44,079 nucleotides of DNA from Gemmataceae bacterium (GCA_020847555.1 JADLBT010000142.1:1-44079), one strand, 5' to 3'. Numbered from the stretch's first letter, positions 24,129 to 32,703 are shown. Program-made: numbers and translations. The notes: generated from the sequence alone by a model not told the origin.

Positions 24129-25424
24129 ATGCCCGACAGGTTCCCCTCGCGGCTGCGCGTGCTGCTCATCGCCGAGGCCTGCAACCCGACGTGGACGAGC
24201 GTCCCCCTGGTGGGCTACAACTTCGCCTGCGCCCTGGCCGAGCGCCCCGACCTGGACATCACGCTCGTCTCGCAGGTGCGCAACCGCAGCGCGCTGGAGG
24301 CGGACCCGATCGCGTCGCTCGTCCAGCTGCGCTTCATCGATAACGAGTGGCTCGCCGCGCCCCTCTACGGGCTGGCCCGCTTCCTGCGCGGCGGCACCGC
24401 CCTGTCCTGGACCATCGACACGGCCATGGCCTGGCCCAGCTACATGGTCTTCGAGAACGAGGTCGCTTGTCGGTTCGGGCGCCAGCTCGACGCCGGTAGG
24501 TTCGACCTGATCCACCGCGTCACCCCCCTGACGCCGACGATGGGCAGTCCCCTCGCCCGGCGAACGGGCGTGCCGATGCTCATCGGCCCGCTCAACGGCG
24601 GCCTGCCGTGGCCGAAGGAGTACCCGGAGCTGCGCCGCCAGGAGAAGGAGTGGCTGGTCCCGCTGCGCGGTCTGTACCGGCACCTGCCGTATTACCGGGC
24701 CACCTACCGGCACCTGGCCGGCGTCATTGCCGGGAGCCGGCACACGGCGACGGAAATCCCCCGCTCCTTCCGCGGCCGCCGCTTCTACCTGCCCGAGAAC
24801 GGCGTGGATCCGGCCCGGTTCCCGCTGGCGTCCGCCTGGCCCGAGCCGAAAAACCGCTTTCGCTTCGTCACCGTGGGGCGCCTGGTGCCGTACAAGGGGG
24901 TGGACCTGACGCTGGAGGCCATGTCCCGCTCGGCCGCCCTGAAGGCGTGCGAGCTGTGCGTCATCGGCGACGGCCCGCAGCGGACGCAGCTGGAGGCGCT
25001 GACGCGCCAGTACGGGCTGGAAGGCAACGTGCAATTCCTGGGGTGGGTCGATCAGAAGCGGCTCGGCGAGGAGTTCCGCCGGTCCCAGGTGTTCGTGTTC
25101 CCGAGCCTGCGCGAGTTTGGCGGCGGGGTCGCGCTGGAGGCCCTGGCGAGCGCCCTGCCGGCGATCATCGTCGCTTACGGCGGGCCGGCCGAGCTGGTAA
25201 CGCCCGAGTGCGGCGTCCTGGTGCCGCTGCGGCCGCGCGCCGAACTGGTCCCGGCGCTGCAGGCGGCGATGGAGCAGCTGGCCGCCGACCCGGTGCGCTG
25301 CCGCGCTCTCGGCCAGGCTGCCTGTAACCGCGTCCGGGACGAGTTCACCTGGACCGCGAAGGCGGGCCGCCTCGCCGCCATCTACCGCCAGCTCCTCGAC
25401 GGGGACGGGACAGCCGCGGGGTAG
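24129..25424 (+). CDS. Glycosyltransferase family 4 (GT-B fold)
   Basis: The 431-residue product has the GT-B two-lobe layout. The N-terminal lobe begins LRVLLIAEACNPTWTSVP; the C-terminal lobe has FRFVTVGRLVPYKGVDLTLEA, CELCVIGDGP and the E-x7-E donor motif EFGGGVALE, followed by ALPAIIVAYGGPAELV. It would transfer a nucleotide-sugar donor to a growing glycan in the cytoplasm. The closest look-alikes are exopolysaccharide or lipopolysaccharide transferases. It shares its upstream region with the divergent GT2 gene and precedes the Wzz-like gene by 434 bases, consistent with a surface polysaccharide function. The acceptor is unknown. Confidence 0.9.
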   Translation: MPDRFPSRLRVLLIAEACNPTWTSVPLVGYNFACALAERPDLDITLVSQVRNRSALEADPIASLVQLRFIDNEWLAAPLYGLARFLRGGTALSWTIDTAMAWPSYMVFENEVACRFGRQLDAGRFDLIHRVTPLTPTMGSPLARRTGVPMLIGPLNGGLPWPKEYPELRRQEKEWLVPLRGLYRHLPYYRATYRHLAGVIAGSRHTATEIPRSFRGRRFYLPENGVDPARFPLASAWPEPKNRFRFVTVGRLVPYKGVDLTLEAMSRSAALKACELCVIGDGPQRTQLEALTRQYGLEGNVQFLGWVDQKRLGEEFRRSQVFVFPSLREFGGGVALEALASALPAIIVAYGGPAELVTPECGVLVPLRPRAELVPALQAAMEQLAADPVRCRALGQAACNRVRDEFTWTAKAGRLAAIYRQLLDGDGTAAG

Positions 25425-25621
25425 CGAAGCCGCCCGATCCTGTCCGGTTCCGTGCCCGTTTCCGCATAATCCTCATAATGGTTCTGCCCATCGCGAACCC
25501 GAGAGAGTGATCTTCGCCGAGCGGATGACACGGTTCGGCAGATCGGTAGGCGGTTTTTCCGGATCGGTGTAACCGGGGGAGCCGCGCCGGTGTCCTTGTG
25601 GCGGGGGCCTGCGGTTTTTGC

Positions 25622-25650
25622 TTGGAAAGGGTGCTGACCGGAGTTACACT
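25622..25650 (+). promoter_or_regulatory. Candidate sigma-70 promoter for the Wzz-like gene
   Basis: TTGGAA (25622-25627) and TACACT (25645-25650) are 17 bases apart. The start site would lie about 200 bases before the ATG at 25859, giving a long leader. The rest of the 434-base spacer (25425-25858) shows only weak dyads and a T-run near 25553. Confidence 0.45.
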
Positions 25651-25858
25651 AAGGTGAGAAGCCAGGGTGACTCTCCGATCCAGCAACAGGCTCTGAAGTT
25701 CGCCACGCCACCCTTGCGGCCGGTTTCCTCGTCGGGAATGGGATCCCCAACACTGGCGCGGCGCGCGACCTGGGCCTGGAGCACTCCTCTCACCGGCCAC
25801 CCGTCGCATACGCCGGCCAACTCTCCAGGGAAGCGCGGACCCAAACGAGGCGTCAACA

Positions 25859-28066
25859 ATGAATCGAGTGCCTGCGAACTACACGGGGGGTCGCCCGAGC
25901 AATGTTCCCGACCCCGGACAGGAGATGGCCCCGGAAGGGATGACGATCATGGGCGTCAGCGTCGCCCGGATCGCCGCCATTCCGCTTCAGCGCTGGAAGT
26001 ACACCCTCGTCCTGCTCGCGCTTTGTACGGGAATCGCCATCCTGTACGCGAAGTCAACGAGCGAGATTAGCTACAAGCTCAACGGGGTGCTCACTCACCA
26101 GACGCCGGCCGTGTCGGGCGACGTCCTGCCTCCTCCGAAAACCCTGGAGACCCTCGCGGCGGACCTGAAACAGAACAAGACCTACTACGAAAAGCTGAAT
26201 GAGAAATTCGACCTGCACATCCCGCTCGAACGATTCCCGGGCGCCTTTGTGATCGACCGGGGGGGAGAGAACACCCAGCACATCCTGGTTCAGCTCACCT
26301 GGCCGGAAAGCCAGCAGGGGGCGGACCTGGTCAACGAGCTGATGAAGCTGCACTGCAAGGAGGTGGAACAGTACCGCAGGGGCCAGTATGAAAAGGTGCT
26401 GAAAACCACCACGGCGAAGCTCAAGGAATACGAGTCGCTGCTGAACGCGGCCGTCACGGCCCGGGACGGCTACCTGCGCAAGCATCTGGTTACCGGCAGC
26501 CCGAAGGACCGGCGCACGGAACTCCTGGCGGACGTCACCCGCGCGGACAACCTGATAAGTATCGCCGAGTCCCAGGTGTTCCGGCTGCAGGCCGAGGTCC
26601 GGAAACTGCACGGGGACATCGCCGAACTCCAGCGGCAGGAAAAGGCCGGCGGCGCGAAGCTGGACGACGACCAGAACCAGGCGTTCCGCCAGCAGCGCGA
26701 CGCCCTCAAGATCGAGCTGATCACGATCGAGCAGGAGTTGAAGACGAATCAGCGAAACCTCGAGGCGAAAGAGAAGGAGCATCAGCTCAAGAAACCCCTC
26801 TCGGAGGGGCCGCGGCCGAGCATCCTGCCCTCGGTGGTCGCCGACCTGGCCCGGGAGGTTCAGTCCCTTCGCGGGGCGGTCAAGGCGTCCGAGGCGAAGC
26901 TCGCGATTCGCACCCGGCAATTTGAGGATCTCCGCCCCAGCTCCGCCCGGCTGCGCGAGCTGAAGAGCAAGCTCGCGGACAAACAGGTCGAGCAGGAAAC
27001 CACCAGGGCGACCGTCGCCCACCACGAGGCAATCCGCGACAACCTGCGCGACAAGCTCCAGAAGTTGCAGCCGGTTATCGTCGGCTGGGAACCGCTGGAA
27101 CAGGAGGTGCTGCGGCTGCAGAAACTGGAAACCGACCTGCGCACCAGGAGGGCGGAGCTGGAACTCCGTCTGGAGCAGGTGGCCTCCGAGCTGATCATCA
27201 GCTCTCCCGCCACACCGAGCCTCTTTCCGTTCTCCGACTTCAAGAAGCGGGTTGTCATGGGGTTCGCGCTTCCGCTGCTGATCGGCCTGGGGCTGCTGGT
27301 CGTCCGCGACATGGCGTCCACTGCCTGGCGGGCCGAGACGCTGGCGGAGAAGATGCACCTGCCGGTGCTGGCCCGCTCGTCGCGCGCCGGCCGGCGCATC
27401 GGCCAGGCGGCCGGCCTCACCCCCGAGACGTGCCGGGCGCTGGCGCTCCGCGTTCGCCAGGCCATGCCCGAATCCGGCAAGGTGGTGATGGTCAGCTCCC
27501 TCAACGACAACAAGGGGATCGACCAGCTGGTGAGCGAGGTCGGCCGGTGCCTGGGGATGCGCAACGAGCGGGTGCTGATCCTCGACGCCCGCATCGCCGA
27601 GGCGCAGCCGGAACGCCTGGCCGCCCAGATCGAGCGCCGCGTCGATGGCCGCAACCTCGGCGTCCTGCCGGGTGAGACGGCCGCCGCCGATCCCGCCGCC
27701 GGCCTGGTCGGCCTGGTCCAGTGCCTGGTCTTCAGTGGGTTCGACGCCACCGACTTCACGTACCACACGCGCATCCCGGGGGTCGATTATCTCCCGGCCG
27801 GCGGGCCGTACCCGGTCACCGACGCGCTGGCGTCCGAGCCGATGGCGGACCTGCTGGAGGCGCTGTGCGAGCGCTACACGATCATCGTCGTGATCGGCCC
27901 GTCGATCACCAAGGGGATCGACACGGAGATCCTGGCGGCATACGTTGACGGCGTCCTCGTCGTCGTCAACGAACCGCTCGGCAACGCCGCGGCCGAGGCC
28001 GAGTTGGTGATGCGCTCGCTCGAGGAGAAGCACGCCCCGCTGCTGGGCGCGGTCATCTGCGTGTGA
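25859..28066 (+). CDS. Wzz/Wzc-like polysaccharide co-polymerase with degenerate BY-kinase domain
   Basis: The 735-residue product has a Wzz-type layout: TM1 at about 48-64, a long periplasmic coiled-coil region (about 160-450, rich in LQRQE and KLADKQVEQE patterns), and TM2 at about 463-483. A cytoplasmic P-loop-like domain follows (about 540-735). In active tyrosine autokinases that domain has LPGEGKST; here the matching place reads SSLNDNKGID, so the glycine-rich loop and Lys-Ser/Thr pair are lost. Walker A' LLIDAD is LILDAR, losing the second Asp. No C-terminal Tyr cluster is seen. I infer a chain-length regulator that no longer phosphorylates. The gene follows GT4 and precedes the FHA-pseudokinase, forming a module. 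Confidence 0.8.
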   Translation: MNRVPANYTGGRPSNVPDPGQEMAPEGMTIMGVSVARIAAIPLQRWKYTLVLLALCTGIAILYAKSTSEISYKLNGVLTHQTPAVSGDVLPPPKTLETLAADLKQNKTYYEKLNEKFDLHIPLERFPGAFVIDRGGENTQHILVQLTWPESQQGADLVNELMKLHCKEVEQYRRGQYEKVLKTTTAKLKEYESLLNAAVTARDGYLRKHLVTGSPKDRRTELLADVTRADNLISIAESQVFRLQAEVRKLHGDIAELQRQEKAGGAKLDDDQNQAFRQQRDALKIELITIEQELKTNQRNLEAKEKEHQLKKPLSEGPRPSILPSVVADLAREVQSLRGAVKASEAKLAIRTRQFEDLRPSSARLRELKSKLADKQVEQETTRATVAHHEAIRDNLRDKLQKLQPVIVGWEPLEQEVLRLQKLETDLRTRRAELELRLEQVASELIISSPATPSLFPFSDFKKRVVMGFALPLLIGLGLLVVRDMASTAWRAETLAEKMHLPVLARSSRAGRRIGQAAGLTPETCRALALRVRQAMPESGKVVMVSSLNDNKGIDQLVSEVGRCLGMRNERVLILDARIAEAQPERLAAQIERRVDGRNLGVLPGETAAADPAAGLVGLVQCLVFSGFDATDFTYHTRIPGVDYLPAGGPYPVTDALASEPMADLLEALCERYTIIVVIGPSITKGIDTEILAAYVDGVLVVVNEPLGNAAAEAELVMRSLEEKHAPLLGAVICV

Positions 28067-28164
28067 TCGAGGCAGCTGGCGGTTCGGGTCGGGACGGGCC
28101 GTCCCCTCGCGGCGCGGGGAACATGGACGGTCCGTCCCGGGAAGTGTTGTGCGGAACCTCGCTC

Positions 28165-29955
28165 ATGAGCAGAAAACTGCGCGTTGTCAGCGGCCCCGAC
28201 ACGGGCAAGGAATTCGACCTGCCGGCGTCCGGGACCGTCCGCATCGGTCGGGCGAAGGACACCCTCACGGCCCTGCGCGACGAGACAGTTTCCCGCCACC
28301 ACTGCCAGATCGAGGTCACCGACGCGCGCGTCCTGGTCACCAACGCCAGTCAGTCCGGCACCCTGGTCAACAACCAGCTCATCACCGAGCACGAGCTGCG
28401 CGACGGCGAGATCATCCAGCTCGGCGAGACCGGCAACACCCGACTGGTCGTCGAGATGCCGGATATCCACGAGGGGCCGACCGTCGGCGGCAAGGGTCTC
28501 GGCGCACTGCTGGGCAACGAACTGAAGGGACTGGTCGGCCGGACGCTCGGCCGCTACCGCCTGACCGAGGTGCTGGCCGAGGGCGCCTCCGGGGTGATGT
28601 TCCGCGCCCGCGACACCGAACAGAACCGAGACGCGGCGCTGAAGATCTTTCTACCCAACCCGGCTCTGACGCAGATCTTCCAGCAGCTCGTCCCGGTCCA
28701 GGCCATCCGCCATCCGAACCTGGCGGCCCTGTACGGGACCGGCACAACCGACAACTACGCCTGGGCTGCACTGGAGTACGTGGAGGGGACCAGCCTGGAG
28801 AAGCAGTTCGCTCAGGCGACCCTGACCGGGTGGATCGATTGGCAGCAGGTGCTGCGCTACGCCATCCACCTGGTCGGTGCGCTGGAGGCGCTGCACCAGC
28901 GGCAGGTCGTCCACGGCGGCCTGACGCCGGGCCGCATCCTGATCACGCGCGGTAGCCGGGAGGCGAAACTCGGCGGACTGTGGCGCGCCCGGGCGATCAA
29001 GGACGCGCAGTCCTCGGCCGACCTCAAGGACGACCTGCGCCAGATGGCCTACGTTCCGCCGGAGCGCGCTCGCGGCGGGCGCACCGTCACCGCTCGCGGG
29101 GACATCTACAGCCTCGGGGCCGTCCTCTACCACCTGCTCGCCGGGCGGCCGCCGTTCGAGAGCAAGGACCAGGGCGATCTGATCCGCCAGATCGTGCAGA
29201 CGCAGCCGCCCTCGCCGCGCGAGTTCCAGTGTACCATGCCGGAGGCGCTGGCGCAAACGATCCTCCGCATGCTGGCGAAGGATCCGGAAGACCGCTATCA
29301 CAGCGCCGGCGAGTTGCTCACGGCCCTGGAAGGGATCCGCGAGCGGCCGGCGGGCGCCGTCCCCTCCGCTCCGCCGGCCGCGATCGTGCCGCCACGGGGC
29401 ATCAACGAGCACCAGCCCCCGGCCGCGCCGGCTGCCTGGCCGGCCCCCGCTCCGGTCGCTCCGGTCGCCCCGGCGGTCGTCCACGGGCGGGCGCTGCAGC
29501 CCGTCCCGGCCCCTCCCGCGGCGCCGCCGGCGCCGGTGCAGCCCAGCGAGGGAATGATCACCGCCCGCTGCGCGTGCGGACGGACGCTGCACGCGCGCCG
29601 GCAGTTCGCCGGCACGCGGGTCCGCTGTCCGGCGTGCAGCCACTTTCTCGTCCTGCCGGGCCGGGCGACCTACACCCAGCTGTCGCCGTCCTCCCAGACG
29701 CGCCTGTCCATCGTGTCCGTCCCGACGCACCCCGTTTCGTGGAAGACCCCGGCCGGACAGGGTGGGGGGACGAGTTTCCTGCACGAGTTCGGCCGATACC
29801 TGCTGCTGGTGCTCCTGCTGATCGGGACGCTGGTGATTTCCCTCTCCGGGGTGGTGTGCAGCTACGGTCCGGAGACGTCGGTATCGGACAAGGAGAAGGT
29901 GGCGCCCGCCCCGGGCCAGCCCGACGGCAAGCAGCAACCGCCCCGGCCGAAGTAG
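28165..29955 (+). CDS. FHA domain - pseudokinase - zinc ribbon - membrane protein
   Basis: The 596-residue product has an N-terminal FHA phosphothreonine-binding domain (about 1-100: VRIGRAKD, SRHHCQIE), then a Ser/Thr-kinase-like domain from about 130 to 395. The ATP-anchoring Lys is present (AALKIF, K160), but the catalytic loop reads HGGLTPGRILI in place of HRD...N (H250, G251, G252) and DFG is replaced by LGG (269-271). A catalytic base and metal-binding Asp are therefore both missing. A Pro-rich linker leads to a zinc ribbon (C469, C471 and a CPAC) and a late membrane segment (LLLVLLLIGTLVISLSG). I start at the ATG at 28165, just before the FHA fold; GTG at 28063, overlapping the previous stop, and ATG at 28123 are alternatives. 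The role is probably scaffolding for polysaccharide export. Confidence 0.83.
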   Translation: MSRKLRVVSGPDTGKEFDLPASGTVRIGRAKDTLTALRDETVSRHHCQIEVTDARVLVTNASQSGTLVNNQLITEHELRDGEIIQLGETGNTRLVVEMPDIHEGPTVGGKGLGALLGNELKGLVGRTLGRYRLTEVLAEGASGVMFRARDTEQNRDAALKIFLPNPALTQIFQQLVPVQAIRHPNLAALYGTGTTDNYAWAALEYVEGTSLEKQFAQATLTGWIDWQQVLRYAIHLVGALEALHQRQVVHGGLTPGRILITRGSREAKLGGLWRARAIKDAQSSADLKDDLRQMAYVPPERARGGRTVTARGDIYSLGAVLYHLLAGRPPFESKDQGDLIRQIVQTQPPSPREFQCTMPEALAQTILRMLAKDPEDRYHSAGELLTALEGIRERPAGAVPSAPPAAIVPPRGINEHQPPAAPAAWPAPAPVAPVAPAVVHGRALQPVPAPPAAPPAPVQPSEGMITARCACGRTLHARRQFAGTRVRCPACSHFLVLPGRATYTQLSPSSQTRLSIVSVPTHPVSWKTPAGQGGGTSFLHEFGRYLLLVLLLIGTLVISLSGVVCSYGPETSVSDKEKVAPAPGQPDGKQQPPRPK

Positions 29956-29985
29956 CCGCGCCCACAGCCTGGCGGCCGCGTCCCG

Positions 29986-30378
29986 TCATTTCACGCTCAC
30001 GTCAAACTTGTTCGGCTTCACGCCCGCTGTGGTGATCTCGGCCTTGAGGAAGCTCTCCGCGTTGAAGCGGGCCGGGATGTAGTTTTCCTGCGGCGACGTG
30101 TCGGTCGCGGTCGGGGACGCCTTGACGGCGCGGTAGGCGGAGATCTCGACCTTCTTCTTCCCGACAAACGCCGACCCCTCAAAGACCCCGTTCTTGATCG
30201 AGAGCACGTCTGGCGACGTTCCCGGTTCGCCCACGAAGGCGATCGTCCCCTCGGGAAGGGGTTTGCCGTCGAGGTGGACCGTCCCGCTCACCGTGACCGG
30301 CTGTTCCCCGGAACTGGAGCAACCGACGGTAATCAGGATGGCGGGCAGGAGGGTACACAGGCCGAACCAACGCAGCAT
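29986..30378 (-). CDS. Small lipoprotein of unknown function
   Basis: The 130-residue product has a lipoprotein signal peptide ending LITVGC with Cys20 as lipid site, followed by SSSGEQPVTVSGTVHLDGKPLPEGTIAF, an Ig-like or transthyretin-like beta sequence common in planctomycete lipoproteins. Cargo or binding partner is unknown. The ATG at 30378 is chosen so that the signal peptide has normal length; 14 more codons are open upstream. It is convergent with the pseudokinase gene and 230 bases downstream of the pseudopilin gene, with a palindrome between. Confidence 0.8.
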   Translation of the reverse strand: MLRWFGLCTLLPAILITVGCSSSGEQPVTVSGTVHLDGKPLPEGTIAFVGEPGTSPDVLSIKNGVFEGSAFVGKKKVEISAYRAVKASPTATDTSPQENYIPARFNAESFLKAEITTAGVKPNKFDVSVK

Positions 30379-30460
30379 GGGAAACTCCTGGAAGGGGGTA
30401 GGTCGAGGGGTGATTCCCAAATCAGCAGCGGCGCAGCGCTTCCCGCGCTGCGCGATAGGC

Positions 30461-30600
30461 AGGTTCGAGGAGGATGATGCGCAAGGGGACTCTCAGAGCC
30501 CACGGGTGGCGTCCCGTGAGTCAAGCCCCCGGTGCCCTCCCCACGGGACGCCACCCGTTGGCTTTATGACCCCCAACTCCCCACCATCCTCCTCGTACCT
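30461..30600. repeat. CCCACGGG double palindrome with near-perfect 16-bp outer arms
   Basis: Core arms 30498-30520 and 30540-30562 contain CCCACGGGTGGCG / CGCCACCCG. Outer arms 30461-30476 and 30585-30600 (AGGTTCGAGGAGGATG / CATCCTCCTCGTACCT) differ at one position. The outer sequence is unlike that of other copies. It fills the spacer between the lipoprotein and pseudopilin genes. Confidence 0.85.
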
Positions 30601-30608
30601 CCATCAGG

Positions 30609-31664
30609 TCAATCGATGCTCGGCAGCGGCCTGCCGTCGTCCCGGGTCGCAAGCTGAGCGAGGGTGGGGAGGGCCAGCGTGTCGGTGAGGAAGCGCACCG
30701 ACCCGTCGGCGAACACCGCATTGACACCCCCGGTGTGCGGGGAGTTCAGCGGCGCGTTCGTGCTCGAATTCGCGCAGACCCCCATGTTGTAGCAGTCGCC
30801 GCCGTTCGGCCAGCCCGTCTTTCTGTTGATCGGGTAGCGGATCGTTTGGTGTCCGAAGCTGCGCCGGTCGCCCCGTCCCGTCCCGCCGATCGAGGTGGAG
30901 GTGGTGTTGCCGCCGATGTACCAGCCGTGGTTGTCGGTCGCACCCCAGGCAACCTTGGTGCCGTTGGTCGTTTCGAGCCAGTCCGACTGCTCCGAGACGG
31001 CGATGGTGTTGCTGGTGCCGTCGCTGATGTTGGGGAGGCGGAGTTTGCTGTTGGTGAACAGGACGCCCCCGCCGCTCTGGTGGCCGCCGCAGCAGCAGCC
31101 GCCGCCACAGTTACTGGGGAGCCAGATGCGGCTCTCCACGTATCCGGGGATCAGGCCGCTGATCGCCCCGGCGATGCCCACGTAACTCGACGCCTGCACC
31201 CGATTGTTGTTGTTTTGCTGGGACCGGCAATACTCGGGCAGAGGCGAGGACGGGCAGCGATAGACGGAGATCTTGAGATCCCTGGCGACGAGGTAGTTGT
31301 TGCTCGTGTTACTGCCACCCCAGCCCGACCCCCCGCTGAGCCGCCACCGCTTGTAGACGTTGGCCTGTTCGACGTACGGCAGGATGTACACCCGCCAGGA
31401 ACTACCCCAGGCGCCGGCACTGGTCCCGAATGGCGGCTGATCGGCGGCCGCGCCGGGTGGGAGGTACTTCAGCGCGTCGTGGTAGGCGTGCAGCGCGATC
31501 CCGATCTGTTTGAGGTTGTTCTGACAGGTAGCGCGGTCGGCGGCGTCCCGCACCTTCTGGACGGCTGGGAGCAAAAGGCCGATGAGGATGGCGATGATGG
31601 CGATCACCACCAACAACTCGATCAGCGTGAACCCCTCTCGATTGGGACGAACCCCCTGTCTCAT
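30609..31664 (-). CDS. DUF1559 pseudopilin-like protein (type II/IV prepilin signal)
   Basis: The 351-residue product begins with a prepilin signal: REGFTLIELLVVIAIIAIL, with processing after G11 and Glu at position +5 of the mature protein. The long DUF1559 body contains NNLKQIGIALHAYHDALKYLPPG and a C-terminal HTGGVNAVFADG, the H-x9-DG motif typical of this planctomycete family. The protein would be inserted by its N-terminal helix and displayed outside the cytoplasmic membrane; its exact role is unknown, and families of these occur per genome. A Gly/Cys-rich stretch near the middle (CGGGCCCGG) is unusual. The start is the ATG at 31664. A strong promoter lies about 155 bases upstream. Confidence 0.93.
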   Translation of the reverse strand: MRQGVRPNREGFTLIELLVVIAIIAILIGLLLPAVQKVRDAADRATCQNNLKQIGIALHAYHDALKYLPPGAAADQPPFGTSAGAWGSSWRVYILPYVEQANVYKRWRLSGGSGWGGSNTSNNYLVARDLKISVYRCPSSPLPEYCRSQQNNNNRVQASSYVGIAGAISGLIPGYVESRIWLPSNCGGGCCCGGHQSGGGVLFTNSKLRLPNISDGTSNTIAVSEQSDWLETTNGTKVAWGATDNHGWYIGGNTTSTSIGGTGRGDRRSFGHQTIRYPINRKTGWPNGGDCYNMGVCANSSTNAPLNSPHTGGVNAVFADGSVRFLTDTLALPTLAQLATRDDGRPLPSID

Positions 31665-31818
31665 GTGCGCACTCCTTCCGAGAAAGAAAAAGATGACACG
31701 TCCACCACGAAGCAGCTGGGCGAGGTCACAGGGCGCACCTTCTCCGGCTCAAGGCACCGGGAGAGTTGCACCGTATGCGCTTGCGTGGAACGTAGGGGAA
31801 TGTGAGTGTTAGGGGTTG

Positions 31819-31847
31819 ATGATAGATTAATGAAGTAACAATGTCAA
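31819..31847 (-). promoter_or_regulatory. Near-consensus sigma-70 promoter for the DUF1559 gene
   Basis: On the minus strand TTGACA (31842-31847) and TATCAT (31819-31824) are separated by 17 bases, in an AT-rich stretch (31805-31875). The start would be near 31812, giving a leader of about 150 bases. The TTGACATTG beginning is shared with the promoter at 6933. The 31665-32013 spacer also holds a palindrome and a terminator listed separately. Confidence 0.7.
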
Positions 31848-31910
31848 GAATGTTAATTCGCTTTTCATTTTTTTGTTGGTAGAGAGGATTCCTCTTCGTA
31901 TCTCTCGTTG

Positions 31911-31940
31911 AAAGCCCACGGGACGCCATCCGTGGGCTTT
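31911..31940. repeat. CCCACGGG palindrome, single hairpin copy
   Basis: AAAGCCCACGG (31911-31921) and CCGTGGGCTTT (31930-31940) are perfect arms with an 8-base loop. It lies between the DUF1559 promoter and the tRNA terminator. Confidence 0.8.
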
Positions 31941-31977
31941 ACCGGCAACGGTTGCGGCAGGTTCTGACAAAAGAAAA

Positions 31978-32006
31978 GAGCCGCTGACAATTATTGTCAG
32001 CGGCTC
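31978..32006 (-). terminator. Intrinsic terminator of tRNA-Val
   Basis: The arms 31978-31990 and 31994-32006 make a perfect 13-bp stem (GAGCCGCTGACAA / TTGTCAGCGGCTC) with a 3-base loop. On the minus strand it is followed by TTTTCTTTTG. It begins eight bases past the tRNA 3' end. Confidence 0.92.
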
Positions 32007-32013
32007 CTGGCAG

Positions 32014-32087
32014 TGGGCGCTGAGGGACTCGAACCCCCGACCTCATGGGTGTGATCCATGCGCTCTAACCAACTGAGCTAAGCGCCC
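32014..32087 (-). tRNA. tRNA-Val, anticodon CAC
   Basis: The 74-base sequence folds as a cloverleaf. GGGCGCT and AGCGCCC form the acceptor stem, TAGCTCAGTTGGTTAGAGC the D arm, CATGG / CCATG the anticodon stem around ATCACAC, giving anticodon CAC (decodes GUG), and GGGGGTTCGAGTCCCTC the T arm. The discriminator base is A, and CCA is not encoded (CTG follows). It is followed by an intrinsic terminator. Confidence 0.95.
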
Positions 32088-32175
32088 TGCGAATCGACCA
32101 CTATCCTGCATTCTAGGAACGGAAGGGCGCCGGTCAAATAGCCGGCGCCCCGAAAAACCTGCCTCCCAACCGGCT

Positions 32176-32520
32176 TCACGCACGCGGGGGCGTGCTGATG
32201 TTCGGGGCCGGGTTGGTGGTCGCGTTGGCGGCGTTGTCCTCGAACTTCGGGGCGCTGGCGGCGATCCGCTGCGGCGCCCGAATCTGGTCCTGGACGGGTT
32301 CGCTGCGGGAGGCCGTGCCCCCGGTGTCCACCTCGTCCTCGAGGCCCTTGACGCCCTTCTTGAACTCGACAATTCCCTTGCCGAGATACCGCCCTACCTC
32401 CGGCAGTCGGCGCCCGAACAACAGTACGCCGATAACGAGCAGGACGATGATTTCCGGGGCGCCAAGGTTGAAAAAGCTGAACAACGTCATGGGAGTGTTC
32501 TCGTTCTGGTTGCTGGTCAT
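32176..32520 (-). CDS. tatA: Twin-arginine translocase subunit TatA/E-like (114 aa)
   Basis: The product has the TatA layout: a short N-terminus, one membrane helix (APEIIVLLVIGVLLFG), the hinge FGRRLPEVGRYLGKG, an amphipathic helix (IVEFKKGVKGLEDEV), and a long polar tail rich in Ala, Asn and Pro. TatA oligomers form the pore for folded, twin-Arg proteins; the Gfo/Idh protein of this window carries such a signal. The ATG at 32520 has GAGGGGG upstream; a second ATG at 32490 would give a 104-residue form with a more typical short N-terminus and cannot be excluded. It is 183 bases downstream of a second TatA gene in the same direction. Confidence 0.9.
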   Translation of the reverse strand: MTSNQNENTPMTLFSFFNLGAPEIIVLLVIGVLLFGRRLPEVGRYLGKGIVEFKKGVKGLEDEVDTGGTASRSEPVQDQIRAPQRIAASAPKFEDNAANATTNPAPNISTPPRA

Positions 32521-32703
32521 GGTAAGCTCGACCCCCTCTCGTGAGCCGCCCGCAACGAGGAAGCAAACGGAGAACGCAGCCGGGGTCGGAGGGTCTGACC
32601 TCTGTCAGTATACTGGGACGCACGCGGGGAAAACAAGGAGAAATCAGGCCGCCTCCCGGCACGCCCCAGGCGCCGGGCCAGGCCGTTCACAACGCGGGGG
32701 CGC

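Noticed and set aside
25425..25858. Small gene in the spacer before the Wzz-like gene
   Set aside because: An open frame from 25618 runs into the real gene in another frame, and its composition (many Arg, Ser and Pro) shows no motif or ribosome site.
28063..28164. GTG start at 28063 overlapping the previous stop for the FHA-pseudokinase
   Set aside because: It would allow coupling, but the added 34 residues are low-complexity and precede the FHA fold; kept only as an alternative.
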